Source: Actinomadura montaniterrae (GTDB lineage Bacteria; Actinomycetota; Actinomycetes; Streptosporangiales; Streptosporangiaceae). From it: a stretch of 33,026 bases of DNA. The stretch is from contig NZ_WBMR01000099.1 of assembly GCF_008923365.1 (NCBI RefSeq), positions 1 through 33,026 of the forward strand, given 5' to 3'. The notes under the pieces were generated by a model. That model saw only the letters and a list, made by a program, of their open reading frames with translations. It made no database searches and was not told where the DNA came from. Both the position numbers and the translations under genes were made by a program. Below are positions 15,431-22,907 of the stretch, piece after piece; within the stretch, counting starts at the first letter, position 1; each line of letters begins with the position of its first letter.

Positions 15431-16462
15431 TCAGGCGCGGACTTGGGCTATGCGGTGGTGGGTGAAGGTGGCTAGGAGGGCGGCCAGGAGGGTGTAGGCG
15501 CCGAGTTCGATCCATTGGAAGGACCAGTACCGGTCCGCCGGTTGCATGGTCACGTCGAAGTGCAGGTGCTTCGAGGTCATGCACTGGTCGACGGTGCCCG
15601 CGCCGTCGGTTCCGGGCATCGGCGCGGGGGGCTTGGCGAGGCAGTCCTGGACGGTCGACGGCCGGACGAGCGCCCCGGACGAGGTCCGCAGGTAGGTGAC
15701 GTTGCTGAGCATGAGGGCGCCCGGCACCTGGTAGCCGGCGACGAAGGCGGGGCGGTCGTGGCCGAACGACACGTTCGCGTCGTGGTCGCGGACGTTCTGG
15801 TCGAAGGCGACCGATTCGGTCACCGGCGGGCGCAGGTGGGGGCGGACGAGGCTCGGCCACAGGAACAGCACCGCCGCGACCACCGCCAGCGTCGCCGCCA
15901 TCGCCGGCAGGGTGCGGCGCAGGAACAACCCGGCCGCGGTGCCGGCCGCGAACGCGAAGAGCGCGTAGCCGACCGGCACGACGTCGCGCGAGGCGAACGA
16001 CAGCGCGGTGAACCGGGTGCCCTCCACCTCGTCGAAACGGTCGGCGGCCCAGGTCAGCAGGAAGCTGAGCGCGGCGGTCAGCAGCACCGTCGCGAGGCCG
16101 GGCAGCAGCAGTTTCGCCGCCAGCCAGCGCCGCCGGGTGACGCTCTGGGTCCAGGCCAGCCGCTGCGTCCCGGCCTCGAACTCGCGGCCCAGCAGGGGCG
16201 CGCCCCAGAACGCGCCGATGAGGGCCGGCAGCAGGATCAGGACCGCCTGCGCCGCGCTCACCGGGGGGGTGAACTCGCTGAGGAACGCCCTCTTCTGATC
16301 GGTGAGCCTGCAGCCGTCCGCGAGGCGGCAGCCCAGGATCTCCGTGTCGTAGGCGTGGCGCGTCGAGTAGCCCAGCCAGCAGAGGGCCAAGGCGTACGCC
16401 GCGCATCCCGCGAGCATGACCAGCGCCGGCGTGCGGAACTGCCGCCACGTCACCCAGATCAT
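15431..16462 (-). CDS. ABC-2 type transporter permease
   Basis: 343 residues from the ATG at 16462, which overlaps the stop of the ATPase gene in an ATGA (16459-16462). The protein begins WVTWRQFRTPAL, the standard opening of actinobacterial ABC-2 permeases, and has about six membrane segments, including AVLILLPALIGAFWGAPLLGREFEAGTQRLAWTQ split around the conserved GREFE...G..RLAWTQSV block. A long external loop sits between segments 5 and 6 (about 225-315), with a cysteine pair that could form a disulfide. With the overlapping ATPase it makes a half-size exporter that would dimerise. The substrate is unknown; related exporters carry antibiotics, peptides or lipids. The divergent two-component system suggests cell-envelope stress or drug sensing. 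Confidence 0.88.
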   Translation of the reverse strand: MIWVTWRQFRTPALVMLAGCAAYALALCWLGYSTRHAYDTEILGCRLADGCRLTDQKRAFLSEFTPPVSAAQAVLILLPALIGAFWGAPLLGREFEAGTQRLAWTQSVTRRRWLAAKLLLPGLATVLLTAALSFLLTWAADRFDEVEGTRFTALSFASRDVVPVGYALFAFAAGTAAGLFLRRTLPAMAATLAVVAAVLFLWPSLVRPHLRPPVTESVAFDQNVRDHDANVSFGHDRPAFVAGYQVPGALMLSNVTYLRTSSGALVRPSTVQDCLAKPPAPMPGTDGAGTVDQCMTSKHLHFDVTMQPADRYWSFQWIELGAYTLLAALLATFTHHRIAQVRA

Positions 16463-17223
16463 CGGACGACCTCCCCGGCCATGTACGCGAGCACCAGGTC
16501 CTCCAGGTCCACCGGCCGTCCGTCCGGCCGGGGGACGATGCGTTCGCCGTCGCCGCGCGAGTGCCCGGCCAGCAGCGCGGGCACGTCCCCGGCCAGTTGC
16601 ACGCGCCCGGCGGACAGCACGATGAGGTGGTCGCAGACCCGCTGCAGGTCGCCGAGCAGGTGCGAGGACAGCACCACGCTCACCTCGACCTCGGCGACGT
16701 ACTCCTGCAGGTCCTCCAGGAACGTCCGGCGGGCCAGCGGGTCGAGGGACGCGACCGGCTCGTCGAGGACCAGCAGCCGCGCGCGCTTGGCCGCGGCCAG
16801 GGTCAGGGCGAGCTGGGCGCGCTGCCCGCCGGAGAGCCGGCCGGCCTTCTGCGCCGGGTCGAGGCCGAGCCGCTCGATCCGCGCCCGCGCGTACCGCCCG
16901 TCCCACCGCGGGTTCAGCCGGGCGCCGAAGCGCAGGTGGTCGGCGACCGTCATGGACGGGTAGAGCGGCGCGTCCTGGGCGACGAAGGCGACCTCGGCGA
17001 GCCGGGCCGCGCCGCCGCCGGGCCGGTGGCCGAGCACGGCGATCCGCCCGGACGTCGGGGCGAGCAGGCCGCAGACCATGCTAAGGAACGTGGACTTGCC
17101 GGCGCCGTTCGGCCCGACGAGGCCCGCGACCTTCCCGGCCGGGACGCGCAGGGTGCAGTCGGTGAGGGCGACCCGGCGGCCGTACCGCATGCCGAGCCCC
17201 TCGGTTTCGATGACCGGTGTCAT
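16459..17223 (-). CDS. ABC transporter ATP-binding protein (exporter type)
   Basis: 254 residues from the ATG at 17223; a GTG at 17253 would add ten residues. All ATPase motifs are present: Walker A GPNGAGKST at 37-45, Q-loop FVAQDAPLY, signature LSGGQRAQLAL, Walker B LLVLDEPVASLDP and H-loop VLSSH. The C-terminal tail ends LEDLVLAYM, common in actinobacterial ABC-2 ATPases. It powers the permease encoded directly downstream with a 4-base overlap (ATGA). The gene is divergent from the response regulator gene, 90 bases away, and this intergenic region holds TGTGAC direct repeats that may serve both directions. Confidence 0.93.
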   Translation of the reverse strand: MTPVIETEGLGMRYGRRVALTDCTLRVPAGKVAGLVGPNGAGKSTFLSMVCGLLAPTSGRIAVLGHRPGGGAARLAEVAFVAQDAPLYPSMTVADHLRFGARLNPRWDGRYARARIERLGLDPAQKAGRLSGGQRAQLALTLAAAKRARLLVLDEPVASLDPLARRTFLEDLQEYVAEVEVSVVLSSHLLGDLQRVCDHLIVLSAGRVQLAGDVPALLAGHSRGDGERIVPRPDGRPVDLEDLVLAYMAGEVVR

Positions 17224-17270
17224 GGCGACCGTTTCTAACCGCCCGGCGGTCACGGGACGGTCCGTCCTGC

Positions 17271-17287
17271 TGTGACCGAGTTGTGAC
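17271..17287 (+). promoter_or_regulatory. TGTGAC direct repeat between ABC operon and response regulator
   Basis: TGTGAC occurs at 17271-17276 and 17282-17287, an 11-bp period that matches one helical turn and the tandem binding mode of OmpR-family regulators. It lies about 27 bases before the response-regulator ATG and 48 bases before the divergent ATPase start. A TACCCT at 17300-17305, 8 bases before the ATG, could be a -10 box for a leaderless message. Autoregulation is inference. Confidence 0.45.
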
Positions 17288-17313
17288 GGGTCGCCGGGCT
17301 ACCCTCGAAGCCG

Positions 17314-17967
17314 ATGCGGGTAATGGTCGTCGAAGATCAGCGGGACCTCGCCGACTCGGTGGCGCGGGTGCTGCGCCGCGAGGGCATGGCCGTCGACGTC
17401 GCCTACGACGGCGGCGGCGCGCTGGAGCGCGCCGCGGTCGTGGACTACGACGTGGTCGTGCTCGACCGCGACCTGCCGGTGGTCCACGGCGACCAGGTGT
17501 GCCGCGCACTCGTCGCGGCGGAGCCGCCGGCCCGCGTGCTGATGCTCACCGCGTCCGGGACGGTCGCCGAACGCGTCGAGGGCCTGGGCCTCGGCGCCGA
17601 CGACTACCTGCCCAAGCCGTTCGCGTACGCCGAGCTGGTGGCGCGCGTCCGCGCGGTCGGCCGGCGCACCCGGCGGGCGACGCCGCCCGTGCTCGTCCAC
17701 GGCGAGCTCAGGGTCGACCCGGCCCAGCGCACCGCCACCCGGGCGGGCGCGCGCCTGCCGCTGAGCCCGAAGGAGCTCGCCGTGCTGGAGTACCTGCTGG
17801 CCAACCGCGACCGCGCGGTCTCGGCGGAGGAGCTGCTCGACCGGGTCTGGGACGAGGCGGCCGACCCGTTCACCACGACCGTCAAGGCGACGATCAACCG
17901 GCTGCGCGCCAAGCTCGGCGATCCCCCGCTCATCGAGACCGTGCCGCGCGCCGGCTACCGGATCTGA
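17314..17967 (+). CDS. OmpR-family response regulator
   Basis: 217 residues. The receiver domain (1-115) has the acidic pocket VVEDQ (Glu7, Asp8), the phosphoacceptor Asp51 in VVVLDRDLP, the switch threonine in MLTAS and the lysine of LPKPF. The winged-helix domain (about 125-217) has LSPKELAVLEYLLANRDRAV and the recognition-helix segment TTTVKATINRLRAKLG, ending in the wing VPRAGYRI. It is phosphorylated by the kinase encoded 2 bases downstream and should bind direct repeats. The ABC-2 exporter operon runs the opposite way from the same intergenic region and is the most probable target. No good ribosome site precedes the ATG. Confidence 0.95.
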   Translation: MRVMVVEDQRDLADSVARVLRREGMAVDVAYDGGGALERAAVVDYDVVVLDRDLPVVHGDQVCRALVAAEPPARVLMLTASGTVAERVEGLGLGADDYLPKPFAYAELVARVRAVGRRTRRATPPVLVHGELRVDPAQRTATRAGARLPLSPKELAVLEYLLANRDRAVSAEELLDRVWDEAADPFTTTVKATINRLRAKLGDPPLIETVPRAGYRI

Positions 17968-17969
17968 CC

Positions 17970-19070
17970 ATGCCGTACCGCCTGCGCCTCCGGCTCACCC
18001 TCCTGCACTGCCTGATGGCGGTCGCCTCGGGCACGCTCCTCCTGCTGGTCATGTACGGGCTCGCGCGGCAGCTGCCGGGCCACCTCGGCTACGCCGCGCG
18101 CCCCGGCCCGATCGGTCCTTTCGCGCCCGAGCCCGGAGCACCGGTGCGCGTCGGGCCGCGGGCGGCCGGGGACCGGATCGACCTGGCCCTGCCGACCTTC
18201 GCGCTGCTCATCGTGGGGGTCGTCTCGCTGGCCCTGGGCTGGCTGGTCGCCGGCCGGACGCTGCGCCCGGTGCGCACCATGACCGAGCGGCTGCGGCGGA
18301 TCTCCGACCACAACGTCCACGAGCGGCTCTCCCTCACCGGGCCGCAGGACGAGCTGAAGAACCTCGCCGACACCGTCGACGGGCTGCTCGGCCGCCTCGA
18401 AGCGGCGCTGGACGCCCACAAGCGGTTCGTCGCCAACGCCGCCCACGAGCTGCGGACGCCGCTGACCGTCGAGCATGCGCTGCTGGAGGAGCCGCTCATC
18501 GACCCGGACGCGGACGCGGCGGCGTTCCGGGCGAACTTCGAACGGCTGCTGGCCGTCAACGAGCAGCGCACCCGGCTGCTGGAGTCGCTGCTGACCCTGG
18601 CCGGAAGCGCGGAGGTGCGCGCCGGGGACGAGCCGTTCGACCTGGCGTCGGTGGCGGCGCGGACGCTGGAGGGCCGCGGCCGCGAGGACGTGGAGATCGA
18701 CGCGGTGCTCGATCCGGCGCCGGTCGCCGGCGACCCGGCCCTGATCGACCGGCTCGTGGCCAACCTGTGCGACAACGCCCTCCACTACAACGTGCCCCGG
18801 GGCAGGGTGGAGATCAGGACGGGACGCAGCGGCGGCACGTCGGTGCTGCGCATCGCCAACACGGGCCCGGTGGTGCCGCCGGAGAAGGTGGACGAGCTCT
18901 TCGAGCCCTTCCAGCGCCTGCACCGCACGGCCGACGACGGTCACCAGGGGCTGGGGCTGTCGATCGTGCGGGCCATCGCCACCGCTCACGGGGCCGCGCT
19001 CACCGCGCGCGCCCGCCCGCACGGCGGCCTCACCGTCCAGATCGCCTTCACCACGCCTCAGGGCGAATAG
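17970..19070 (+). CDS. Sensor histidine kinase
   Basis: 366 residues, ATG two bases after the response-regulator stop, so the two are translationally coupled. Membrane segments at about 9-30 and 72-94 enclose an external loop of only about 40 Pro/Gly-rich residues, followed by a HAMP segment (TLRPVRTMTERLRRISD). The H-box VANAAHELRTPL carries His159. The ATP-binding domain has the N-box LCDNALHYN, G1-like IANTGPVVPP, the F-box ELFEPFQRL and G2 GLGLSIV. The small external loop suggests it senses a membrane signal or a partner, as in kinases linked to ABC exporters, rather than a soluble ligand. The divergent ABC-2 exporter supports that reading, which is inference. Confidence 0.94.
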   Translation: MPYRLRLRLTLLHCLMAVASGTLLLLVMYGLARQLPGHLGYAARPGPIGPFAPEPGAPVRVGPRAAGDRIDLALPTFALLIVGVVSLALGWLVAGRTLRPVRTMTERLRRISDHNVHERLSLTGPQDELKNLADTVDGLLGRLEAALDAHKRFVANAAHELRTPLTVEHALLEEPLIDPDADAAAFRANFERLLAVNEQRTRLLESLLTLAGSAEVRAGDEPFDLASVAARTLEGRGREDVEIDAVLDPAPVAGDPALIDRLVANLCDNALHYNVPRGRVEIRTGRSGGTSVLRIANTGPVVPPEKVDELFEPFQRLHRTADDGHQGLGLSIVRAIATAHGAALTARARPHGGLTVQIAFTTPQGE

Positions 19071-19332
19071 CCGTTCGGACGATCCCGCGCCGTCCGGTTA
19101 ATGCGCGGTTGTTTCCGGTGAACTCTTCGCGGAGGCGCTCGCAGGACGCCGTCGCGCGCCGCAGGTGGGGCGGGACCGTCGACAGGTTCCGACCAAGGCG
19201 AGGGTGACGTCTGGGCAATCAGTGATATTTCGCTGAGTTGTCCTGAATGTCACGGTATCGGGGCTGTCGTCCCCGTGCCCTGTTCGGGGAGTCCGATCCC
19301 CGCCGGCGGGCGGCCGCAGAAGGGCATCCTCG

Positions 19333-19962
19333 ATGCGACGTCTGCTCCTGTTCCTGCTGCCGGCGGCGCTGGTCGGCGCACTGCTCGTCGCCGTGCAGGC
19401 ACCGGCGTCCGCGACCCCGCCGAACATCCCGTCCGCCGGCACCGCGCGCACCCGGCTCGGCGAGCTGACCGTGGCCGCCGAATCGCACGCGAGCACCTAC
19501 GACCGCTCGCTGTTCCCCCACTGGATCACCGTCTCCGGCACCTGCAACACGCGGGAGATGGTGCTCAAGCGGGACGGCACGAACGTGAGCACCGACTCCG
19601 CCTGCTACCCGACGTCCGGGTCCTGGTACTCGCCGTACGACGGCGCCACCTGGACCGCCCCGGCCGACGTGGACATCGACCACATGGTGCCGCTGGCCGA
19701 GGCGTGGGCGTCCGGCGCCTGGGCCTGGACGACCGCGCACCGCCAGGACTTCGCCAACGACCTCGGCGGACCCCAGCTGTGGGCCGTCACCGACAACGTC
19801 AACCAGGCCAAGGGCGACAAGGACCCGGCCGAGTGGCAGCCGTCCCGCACCGCCTTCCGCTGCACGTACGCGCGCGCCTGGGTCCAGGTGAAGTGGTACT
19901 ACGACCTCACCGTGGACAGCGCGGAGAAGAGCGCGCTCACCTCGATGCTCAACACCTGCTGA
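19333..19962 (+). CDS. Secreted HNH-family nuclease (DUF1524-like)
   Basis: 209 residues. A signal peptide with a basic start (MRR), a hydrophobic core and an ASA cleavage site near residue 27 sends the protein out of the cell. The core motif DIDHMVPLAEAW contains the catalytic His117, followed by the conserved DNVNQAKGDKDPAEW segment, the beta-beta-alpha metal nuclease fold found in DUF1524/HNH proteins of actinomycetes. Four cysteines in the mature part could form two disulfides. Likely role: metal-dependent breakdown of extracellular DNA or RNA for nutrient scavenging or competition. GAAGGG at 19319-19324 supports the ATG. The 262-base region before it (19071-19332) holds no gene; it contains an AT-rich stretch near 19220-19260, where a promoter is likely, and a small GGGGA/TCCCC hairpin at 19286-19301. 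Confidence 0.88.
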   Translation: MRRLLLFLLPAALVGALLVAVQAPASATPPNIPSAGTARTRLGELTVAAESHASTYDRSLFPHWITVSGTCNTREMVLKRDGTNVSTDSACYPTSGSWYSPYDGATWTAPADVDIDHMVPLAEAWASGAWAWTTAHRQDFANDLGGPQLWAVTDNVNQAKGDKDPAEWQPSRTAFRCTYARAWVQVKWYYDLTVDSAEKSALTSMLNTC

Positions 19963-19969
19963 CCGCACG

Positions 19970-20004
19970 GGGGTGCGGGCCTCCGACGGAGAGGCCCGCA
20001 CCCC
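19970..20004. terminator. Bidirectional terminator between nuclease and ABM-like genes
   Basis: A perfect 14-bp inverted repeat, GGGGTGCGGGCCTC at 19970-19983 and its complement at 19991-20004, with a 7-base loop, lies between two convergent stop codons (19962 and 20009). It probably terminates both transcripts. Confidence 0.8.
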
Positions 20005-20008
20005 GCGG

Positions 20009-20335
20009 TCAGCCGGCGGTGGCCGCCGCCTCGGCGGCGGCGAAACCGTAGGCGCCCACCTGGGCCGCCGGGGTGCGGCTGAGGGTGCCGGGGACGAGAC
20101 GGTCGCCGAGCTCCCGCTGGAACTCCTGGAAGGCGGGGACGGACGGCAGGACGTCGCGGCCGTCCTCGCTCACCACGATGTGCAGGAACGTGTCGCCGTC
20201 CAGGCGGAACGCGGCGTAGCGGACGCCGCCGGGGTCGTCGCGGCCGAGCTCTGCCATGACGTCCTCGATCAGCCGCTGGTTCTCGTCGGCCCGCTCGGGA
20301 CGGGCCTGGTACCGCACGATGTTGATCTTCTGCAT
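20009..20335 (-). CDS. Small ABM-like (dimeric alpha-beta barrel) protein
   Basis: 108 residues from the ATG at 20335, behind GAAGAAGGG about 12 bases upstream. The start MQKINIVRYQARPERADENQRLIEDVMAEL and the later block FLHIVVSEDG...VPAFQEFQREL follow the beta-alpha-beta pattern of antibiotic-biosynthesis-monooxygenase-like or Dabb proteins. These form dimers and have roles from quinol oxidation to none known. The first half matches the fold well by eye, but no catalytic residue is recognisable, so the function is left open. Upstream lies an inverted repeat TGTCA-N7-TGACA that may control it. The Ala-rich tail is probably disordered. Confidence 0.75.
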   Translation of the reverse strand: MQKINIVRYQARPERADENQRLIEDVMAELGRDDPGGVRYAAFRLDGDTFLHIVVSEDGRDVLPSVPAFQEFQRELGDRLVPGTLSRTPAAQVGAYGFAAAEAAATAG

Positions 20336-20359
20336 CGGTGTGTCCCTTCTTCGGGTCGC

Positions 20360-20376
20360 TGTCACCTGTACTGACA
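20360..20376. promoter_or_regulatory. Inverted repeat TGTCA-N7-TGACA
   Basis: TGTCA at 20360-20364 and TGACA at 20372-20376 enclose CCTGTAC. The site is 25 bases upstream of the ABM-like gene and about 69 bases before the divergent GNAT gene, a position fit for an operator serving either. The cognate regulator is not evident. Confidence 0.35.
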
Positions 20377-20444
20377 CGGCGGACCCGGCGAAGTGACCGG
20401 CCTGGCGCCGGCGACTTTCCGCGCCCCTCGCTACCGTCGGCGCC

Positions 20445-20909
20445 ATGCCCCATACCCGCCCGGCGACGCGCGCCGACCTGCCCGCGGTCCTGGCCCTGCT
20501 GGCGGACGAGGAGAAGGTCGTGGATCCGGCGTCGGTCGTCGTGACGGCCGCCTACGAGCGGGCGTTCGCGTCGATCGACCGCGACCCGCGCAACGAGATC
20601 CTGGTGCTGGACGACGGCGGGACGGTCGTGGGCTGCCTGCAGGCGACCTACATTCCCGGGCTCGGCAAGGGCGGCGCCGAGCGGGCGCTGATCGAGGCGG
20701 TGCGGGTCCGCGCGGACCGTCGGGGCGGCGGCCTCGGCCGGACGCTGATGGAGAGCGCGATCGACCGGGCCCGCGGCCGGGGCTGCGCGCTCGTGCAGCT
20801 GACCAGCGCCAAGAGGCGCGGCGACGCGCACCGGTTCTACGCGTCCCTGGGCTTCGCCCCCAGCCACGAGGGCTTCAAGCTCCCCCTTCAGCCGGTCGGG
20901 ACCCAGTAG
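20445..20909 (+). CDS. GNAT-family N-acetyltransferase, paralogue of the 13.3-kb gene
   Basis: 154 residues, ATG at 20445. The acetyl-CoA loop reads RRGGGLGR within the block ALIEAVRVRADRRGGGLG, followed by LMESAIDRARGRGCALVQLT and AHRFYASLGFAPSHEGFKL. It lines up along its full length with the GNAT at 13349, including TYIPGL...GG-AERA/ERAQIE and the FY..(L/I)GF.PSH ending, so both belong to one subfamily. Substrate unknown. The last 22 bases overlap the 3' end of the convergent GNAT gene (20888-20909). No ribosome site is visible; a TACCGT about 8 bases before the ATG may be a -10 box of a leaderless message. Confidence 0.88.
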   Translation: MPHTRPATRADLPAVLALLADEEKVVDPASVVVTAAYERAFASIDRDPRNEILVLDDGGTVVGCLQATYIPGLGKGGAERALIEAVRVRADRRGGGLGRTLMESAIDRARGRGCALVQLTSAKRRGDAHRFYASLGFAPSHEGFKLPLQPVGTQ

Positions 20910-21430
20910 CGGCGCTTGCCGTGACGGACGTCTTCGAGGACGCCGCCGCACGCCTCGATGACCTTCCGGGAGCCGACGTTGTCCTCGTCGCAGGTGACGA
21001 GGGCCGGGTCGATGCCGAGGCCGCGGGCGTACGGGAGCATCTCGCGGAGCATCAGCGACGCGTGGCCGCGCCGCCGCGCGGACCTGCGGACGTCGTAGCC
21101 GATGTGCCCGCCGGCCTCGCGCAGGAACTCGGTCAGCCGGTGGCGGAGCTGGATCCGGCCCAGGTACTCCTTCCCGTCCACCAGCCAGAACGTGGTGGAC
21201 GGCACGAAGCCCGCGGGGCGCGGCGAGTCCGGCAGCGGCTCGGCGTTGACGCGGGCCACGTACGCGGCGAAGGCGTCCGGGTCGGCGAGCGCCTCGATGC
21301 CCGGGTCGCGGAGGTCGCGGCCGATCTGGCTCTCGTCGTCGGGGCCGCCGCGTCCCTCGTCGAGGAACTCCTTCATCGCAGCGAGAAAGGAGTCGTGAAC
21401 GCCGGTCGTGGGGCGGACGAGTTCGGGCAT
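20888..21430 (-). CDS. GNAT-family N-acetyltransferase (second subfamily)
   Basis: 180 residues from the ATG at 21430 (a TTG at 21436 is possible; no ribosome site either way). It starts PELVRPTTGVHDSFLAAMKEF and has the GNAT core HIGYDVRRSARRRGHASLMLREML, where the acetyl-CoA loop is RRRGHA, then VTCDEDNVGSRKVIEACGGVL and a C-terminal KRRYWV. This matches a widespread group of predicted acetyltransferases with the GYxVRPSxRRxGYA signature. It is not a close relative of the two other GNATs in the window. Its 3' end overlaps the facing GNAT gene by 22 bases, so antisense interference between the two messages is possible. Confidence 0.88.
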   Translation of the reverse strand: MPELVRPTTGVHDSFLAAMKEFLDEGRGGPDDESQIGRDLRDPGIEALADPDAFAAYVARVNAEPLPDSPRPAGFVPSTTFWLVDGKEYLGRIQLRHRLTEFLREAGGHIGYDVRRSARRRGHASLMLREMLPYARGLGIDPALVTCDEDNVGSRKVIEACGGVLEDVRHGKRRYWVPTG

Positions 21431-21482
21431 GCACAACGTTCTACAAGCCGCGTCCGAGGCGTCGCATCCCGTTTTGGGGCGG

Positions 21483-21884
21483 TCAGAGGGCGCCGAGGGA
21501 CTGCATCATGCCCAGGGCGTCGGAGACGGGCCAGTATTCGGCGAAGCGGCCGTCCTCCATGCGGAAGAGGTCGTGGCCGGCGAAGGAGATCCGGGTGCCG
21601 GGTCCGGCGGTGGCGCCGGGGATCCCGCCCTGGTAGGAGCCGTGGAAGGTCCAGCGCGCGGCCACCAGGTCGCCGTCGACGAGCGGGCCGACGTCCAGGG
21701 TGTTCTCGATGTCGGAGAAGTAGGCGCGGGACCGGCGGATCTGCTCGGCGGCGCCGCCGGGTCCGCGGACGTCCATGCGGGGCCAGTGCCCGGCGAAGCC
21801 GGGCGTGAGGATCTCGTCGAGGACGCCGTAGTCGCCGGACCACGCGTCGAACAGCCAGCGCCGGTACAGGGTGTTCGCATCCAT
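21483..21884 (-). CDS. SnoaL-like / NTF2-fold ester cyclase family protein
   Basis: 133 residues from the ATG at 21884; an ATG at 21899 is also in frame. The pattern LYRRWLFDAWSGDYGVLDEILTP, GPGGAAEQIRRSRAYFSD, VAARWTFHGSYQG and FAGHDLFRMEDGRFAEYWPVSD is the NTF2-like cone typical of SnoaL-type polyketide cyclases and predicted ester cyclases. Most genomic members are of unknown function. Conserved His, Asp and Trp residues of the family pocket are present (HWPRMD, GHDLFR, EYW). It lies between a GNAT gene and the MDR oxidoreductase on the same strand, but a hairpin separates it from the latter, so it need not share its control. Confidence 0.85.
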   Translation of the reverse strand: MDANTLYRRWLFDAWSGDYGVLDEILTPGFAGHWPRMDVRGPGGAAEQIRRSRAYFSDIENTLDVGPLVDGDLVAARWTFHGSYQGGIPGATAGPGTRISFAGHDLFRMEDGRFAEYWPVSDALGMMQSLGAL

Positions 21885-21906
21885 GAGCCCATGGTGCAAC
21901 GCGGGC

Positions 21907-21933
21907 GGGCGCGGCCGCCGGGCGGCCGTGCCC
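21907..21933 (-). terminator. Hairpin after the MDR oxidoreductase gene
   Basis: GGGCGC plus GGCCG (21907-21917) and CGGCC plus GTGCCC (21923-21933) form an 11-bp stem with one G-T wobble pair around a 5-base loop. It lies 11 bases beyond the oxidoreductase stop on the minus strand. Confidence 0.6.
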
Positions 21934-21944
21934 GCGCCGGGCGG

Positions 21945-22874
21945 TCAGCCGACCTCGAGGACGGCCTTGCCGTGCAGGCGGCGTTCGAGCAGGGCGGCGA
22001 CGGCCTCGTCCGCCCGCTCCCAGCCGCCGCGCCAGGAGATCCCCGGGTCGAGGCGCCCGGCGGCGACCTCGGCGGCCAGCCAGGTCAGGTCGGCGGCGAT
22101 GTCGGCGCCGTCGAGGAGGTAGAAGGTGACGAGGGAGCGGTCGTGCCGGCCGCCGTCGCCGAAGAGGTCGCCGAACGGGAACGTCTCCGCCTCGCCGGTC
22201 CCGTGGCCGACCGCGATCAGGGTGCCGTGCGGCGCGAGCCTGCCGAACGCGGCGACGAGCTGGGCGCCGCCGACGTTGTCCACGACCCCGTCGACCGGGT
22301 CGGTGACCTGCTCGGGGTGGGCGACCACGTCGTCGGCGCCGAGCGCGCGCAGCGCGTCGCCGTGCGCGGCGGGATTTCCGGTGGAGGCGACGACCTGGGC
22401 TCCGCCTAGGCGGGCGAGTTGCACGGCGTACCGGCCGACGCCTCCGGTGGCGCCCAGCACCAGGACGCGCTTGCCCAGCAGCGGCCCGATCCGCCGCAGT
22501 GCGCGCAGGGCGCTCGCCGCCGCCACCGGGATGGTGCTGATCGCGCCGAGGTCGGCGCCCGCCGGGACGGCGCCGAGCAGCGCGGTGTCGACGGCGCGCA
22601 GTTCCGCCCACGCGCCGTCCGCGCCGAGCGTGACGACGGGGGTGCCGGCGGCCGGGCCGGAGCCGTCGGCGGCCGAGCGCTCGACCACGCCGGCGGCGTC
22701 CCAGCCGAGGACGGCGCCGCCCGGTGCTCCGGCGATGCCGTGCGCGACCTCGCCGTAGTTGAGCGAGGTCGCGGTGACCCGGACGAGCGCCTGGTGCGGC
22801 GCGGGGTCGGGGTCGGCGGTCTCGCCGAGGCGCAGGCCGGACGCGGTCGAAGGGTCGATGAGCAGAGCACGCAT
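21945..22874 (-). CDS. Zinc-free MDR oxidoreductase under probable TetR control
   Basis: 309 residues from the ATG at 22874, with GGAAGGCGG about 10-18 bases upstream. GroES-like part: LVRVTATSLNYGEVAHG and VLGWDAAGVV. Cofactor domain: GKRVLVLGATGGVGRYAVQLA and VVDNVGGAQLV, then GTLIAVGHGTG. No zinc-binding cysteines are visible, so it belongs with NADPH quinone or enone reductases of the MDR superfamily. It is divergent from a TetR-type regulator gene and its -10/-35 region is occupied by a perfect palindrome, a typical arrangement for an inducible detoxification enzyme. The inducer and substrate (quinones or unsaturated aldehydes are common) are inference. Confidence 0.9.
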   Translation of the reverse strand: MRALLIDPSTASGLRLGETADPDPAPHQALVRVTATSLNYGEVAHGIAGAPGGAVLGWDAAGVVERSAADGSGPAAGTPVVTLGADGAWAELRAVDTALLGAVPAGADLGAISTIPVAAASALRALRRIGPLLGKRVLVLGATGGVGRYAVQLARLGGAQVVASTGNPAAHGDALRALGADDVVAHPEQVTDPVDGVVDNVGGAQLVAAFGRLAPHGTLIAVGHGTGEAETFPFGDLFGDGGRHDRSLVTFYLLDGADIAADLTWLAAEVAAGRLDPGISWRGGWERADEAVAALLERRLHGKAVLEVG

Positions 22875-22907
22875 GGGTGCCGCCTTCCGGGAGAGAGCGA
22901 TCCCCCA

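Noticed and set aside
15515..16963. Long plus-strand open frame opposite the ABC transporter genes
   Set aside because: The minus strand carries all ATPase motifs and permease membrane helices; the plus-strand product is Arg/Gln/Gly-rich with no recognisable fold.
19071..19332. Possible c-di-AMP riboswitch before the secreted nuclease, as seen for some actinobacterial wall hydrolases
   Set aside because: The conserved segments of that RNA are not found; only small GC hairpins and an AT-rich stretch are present.
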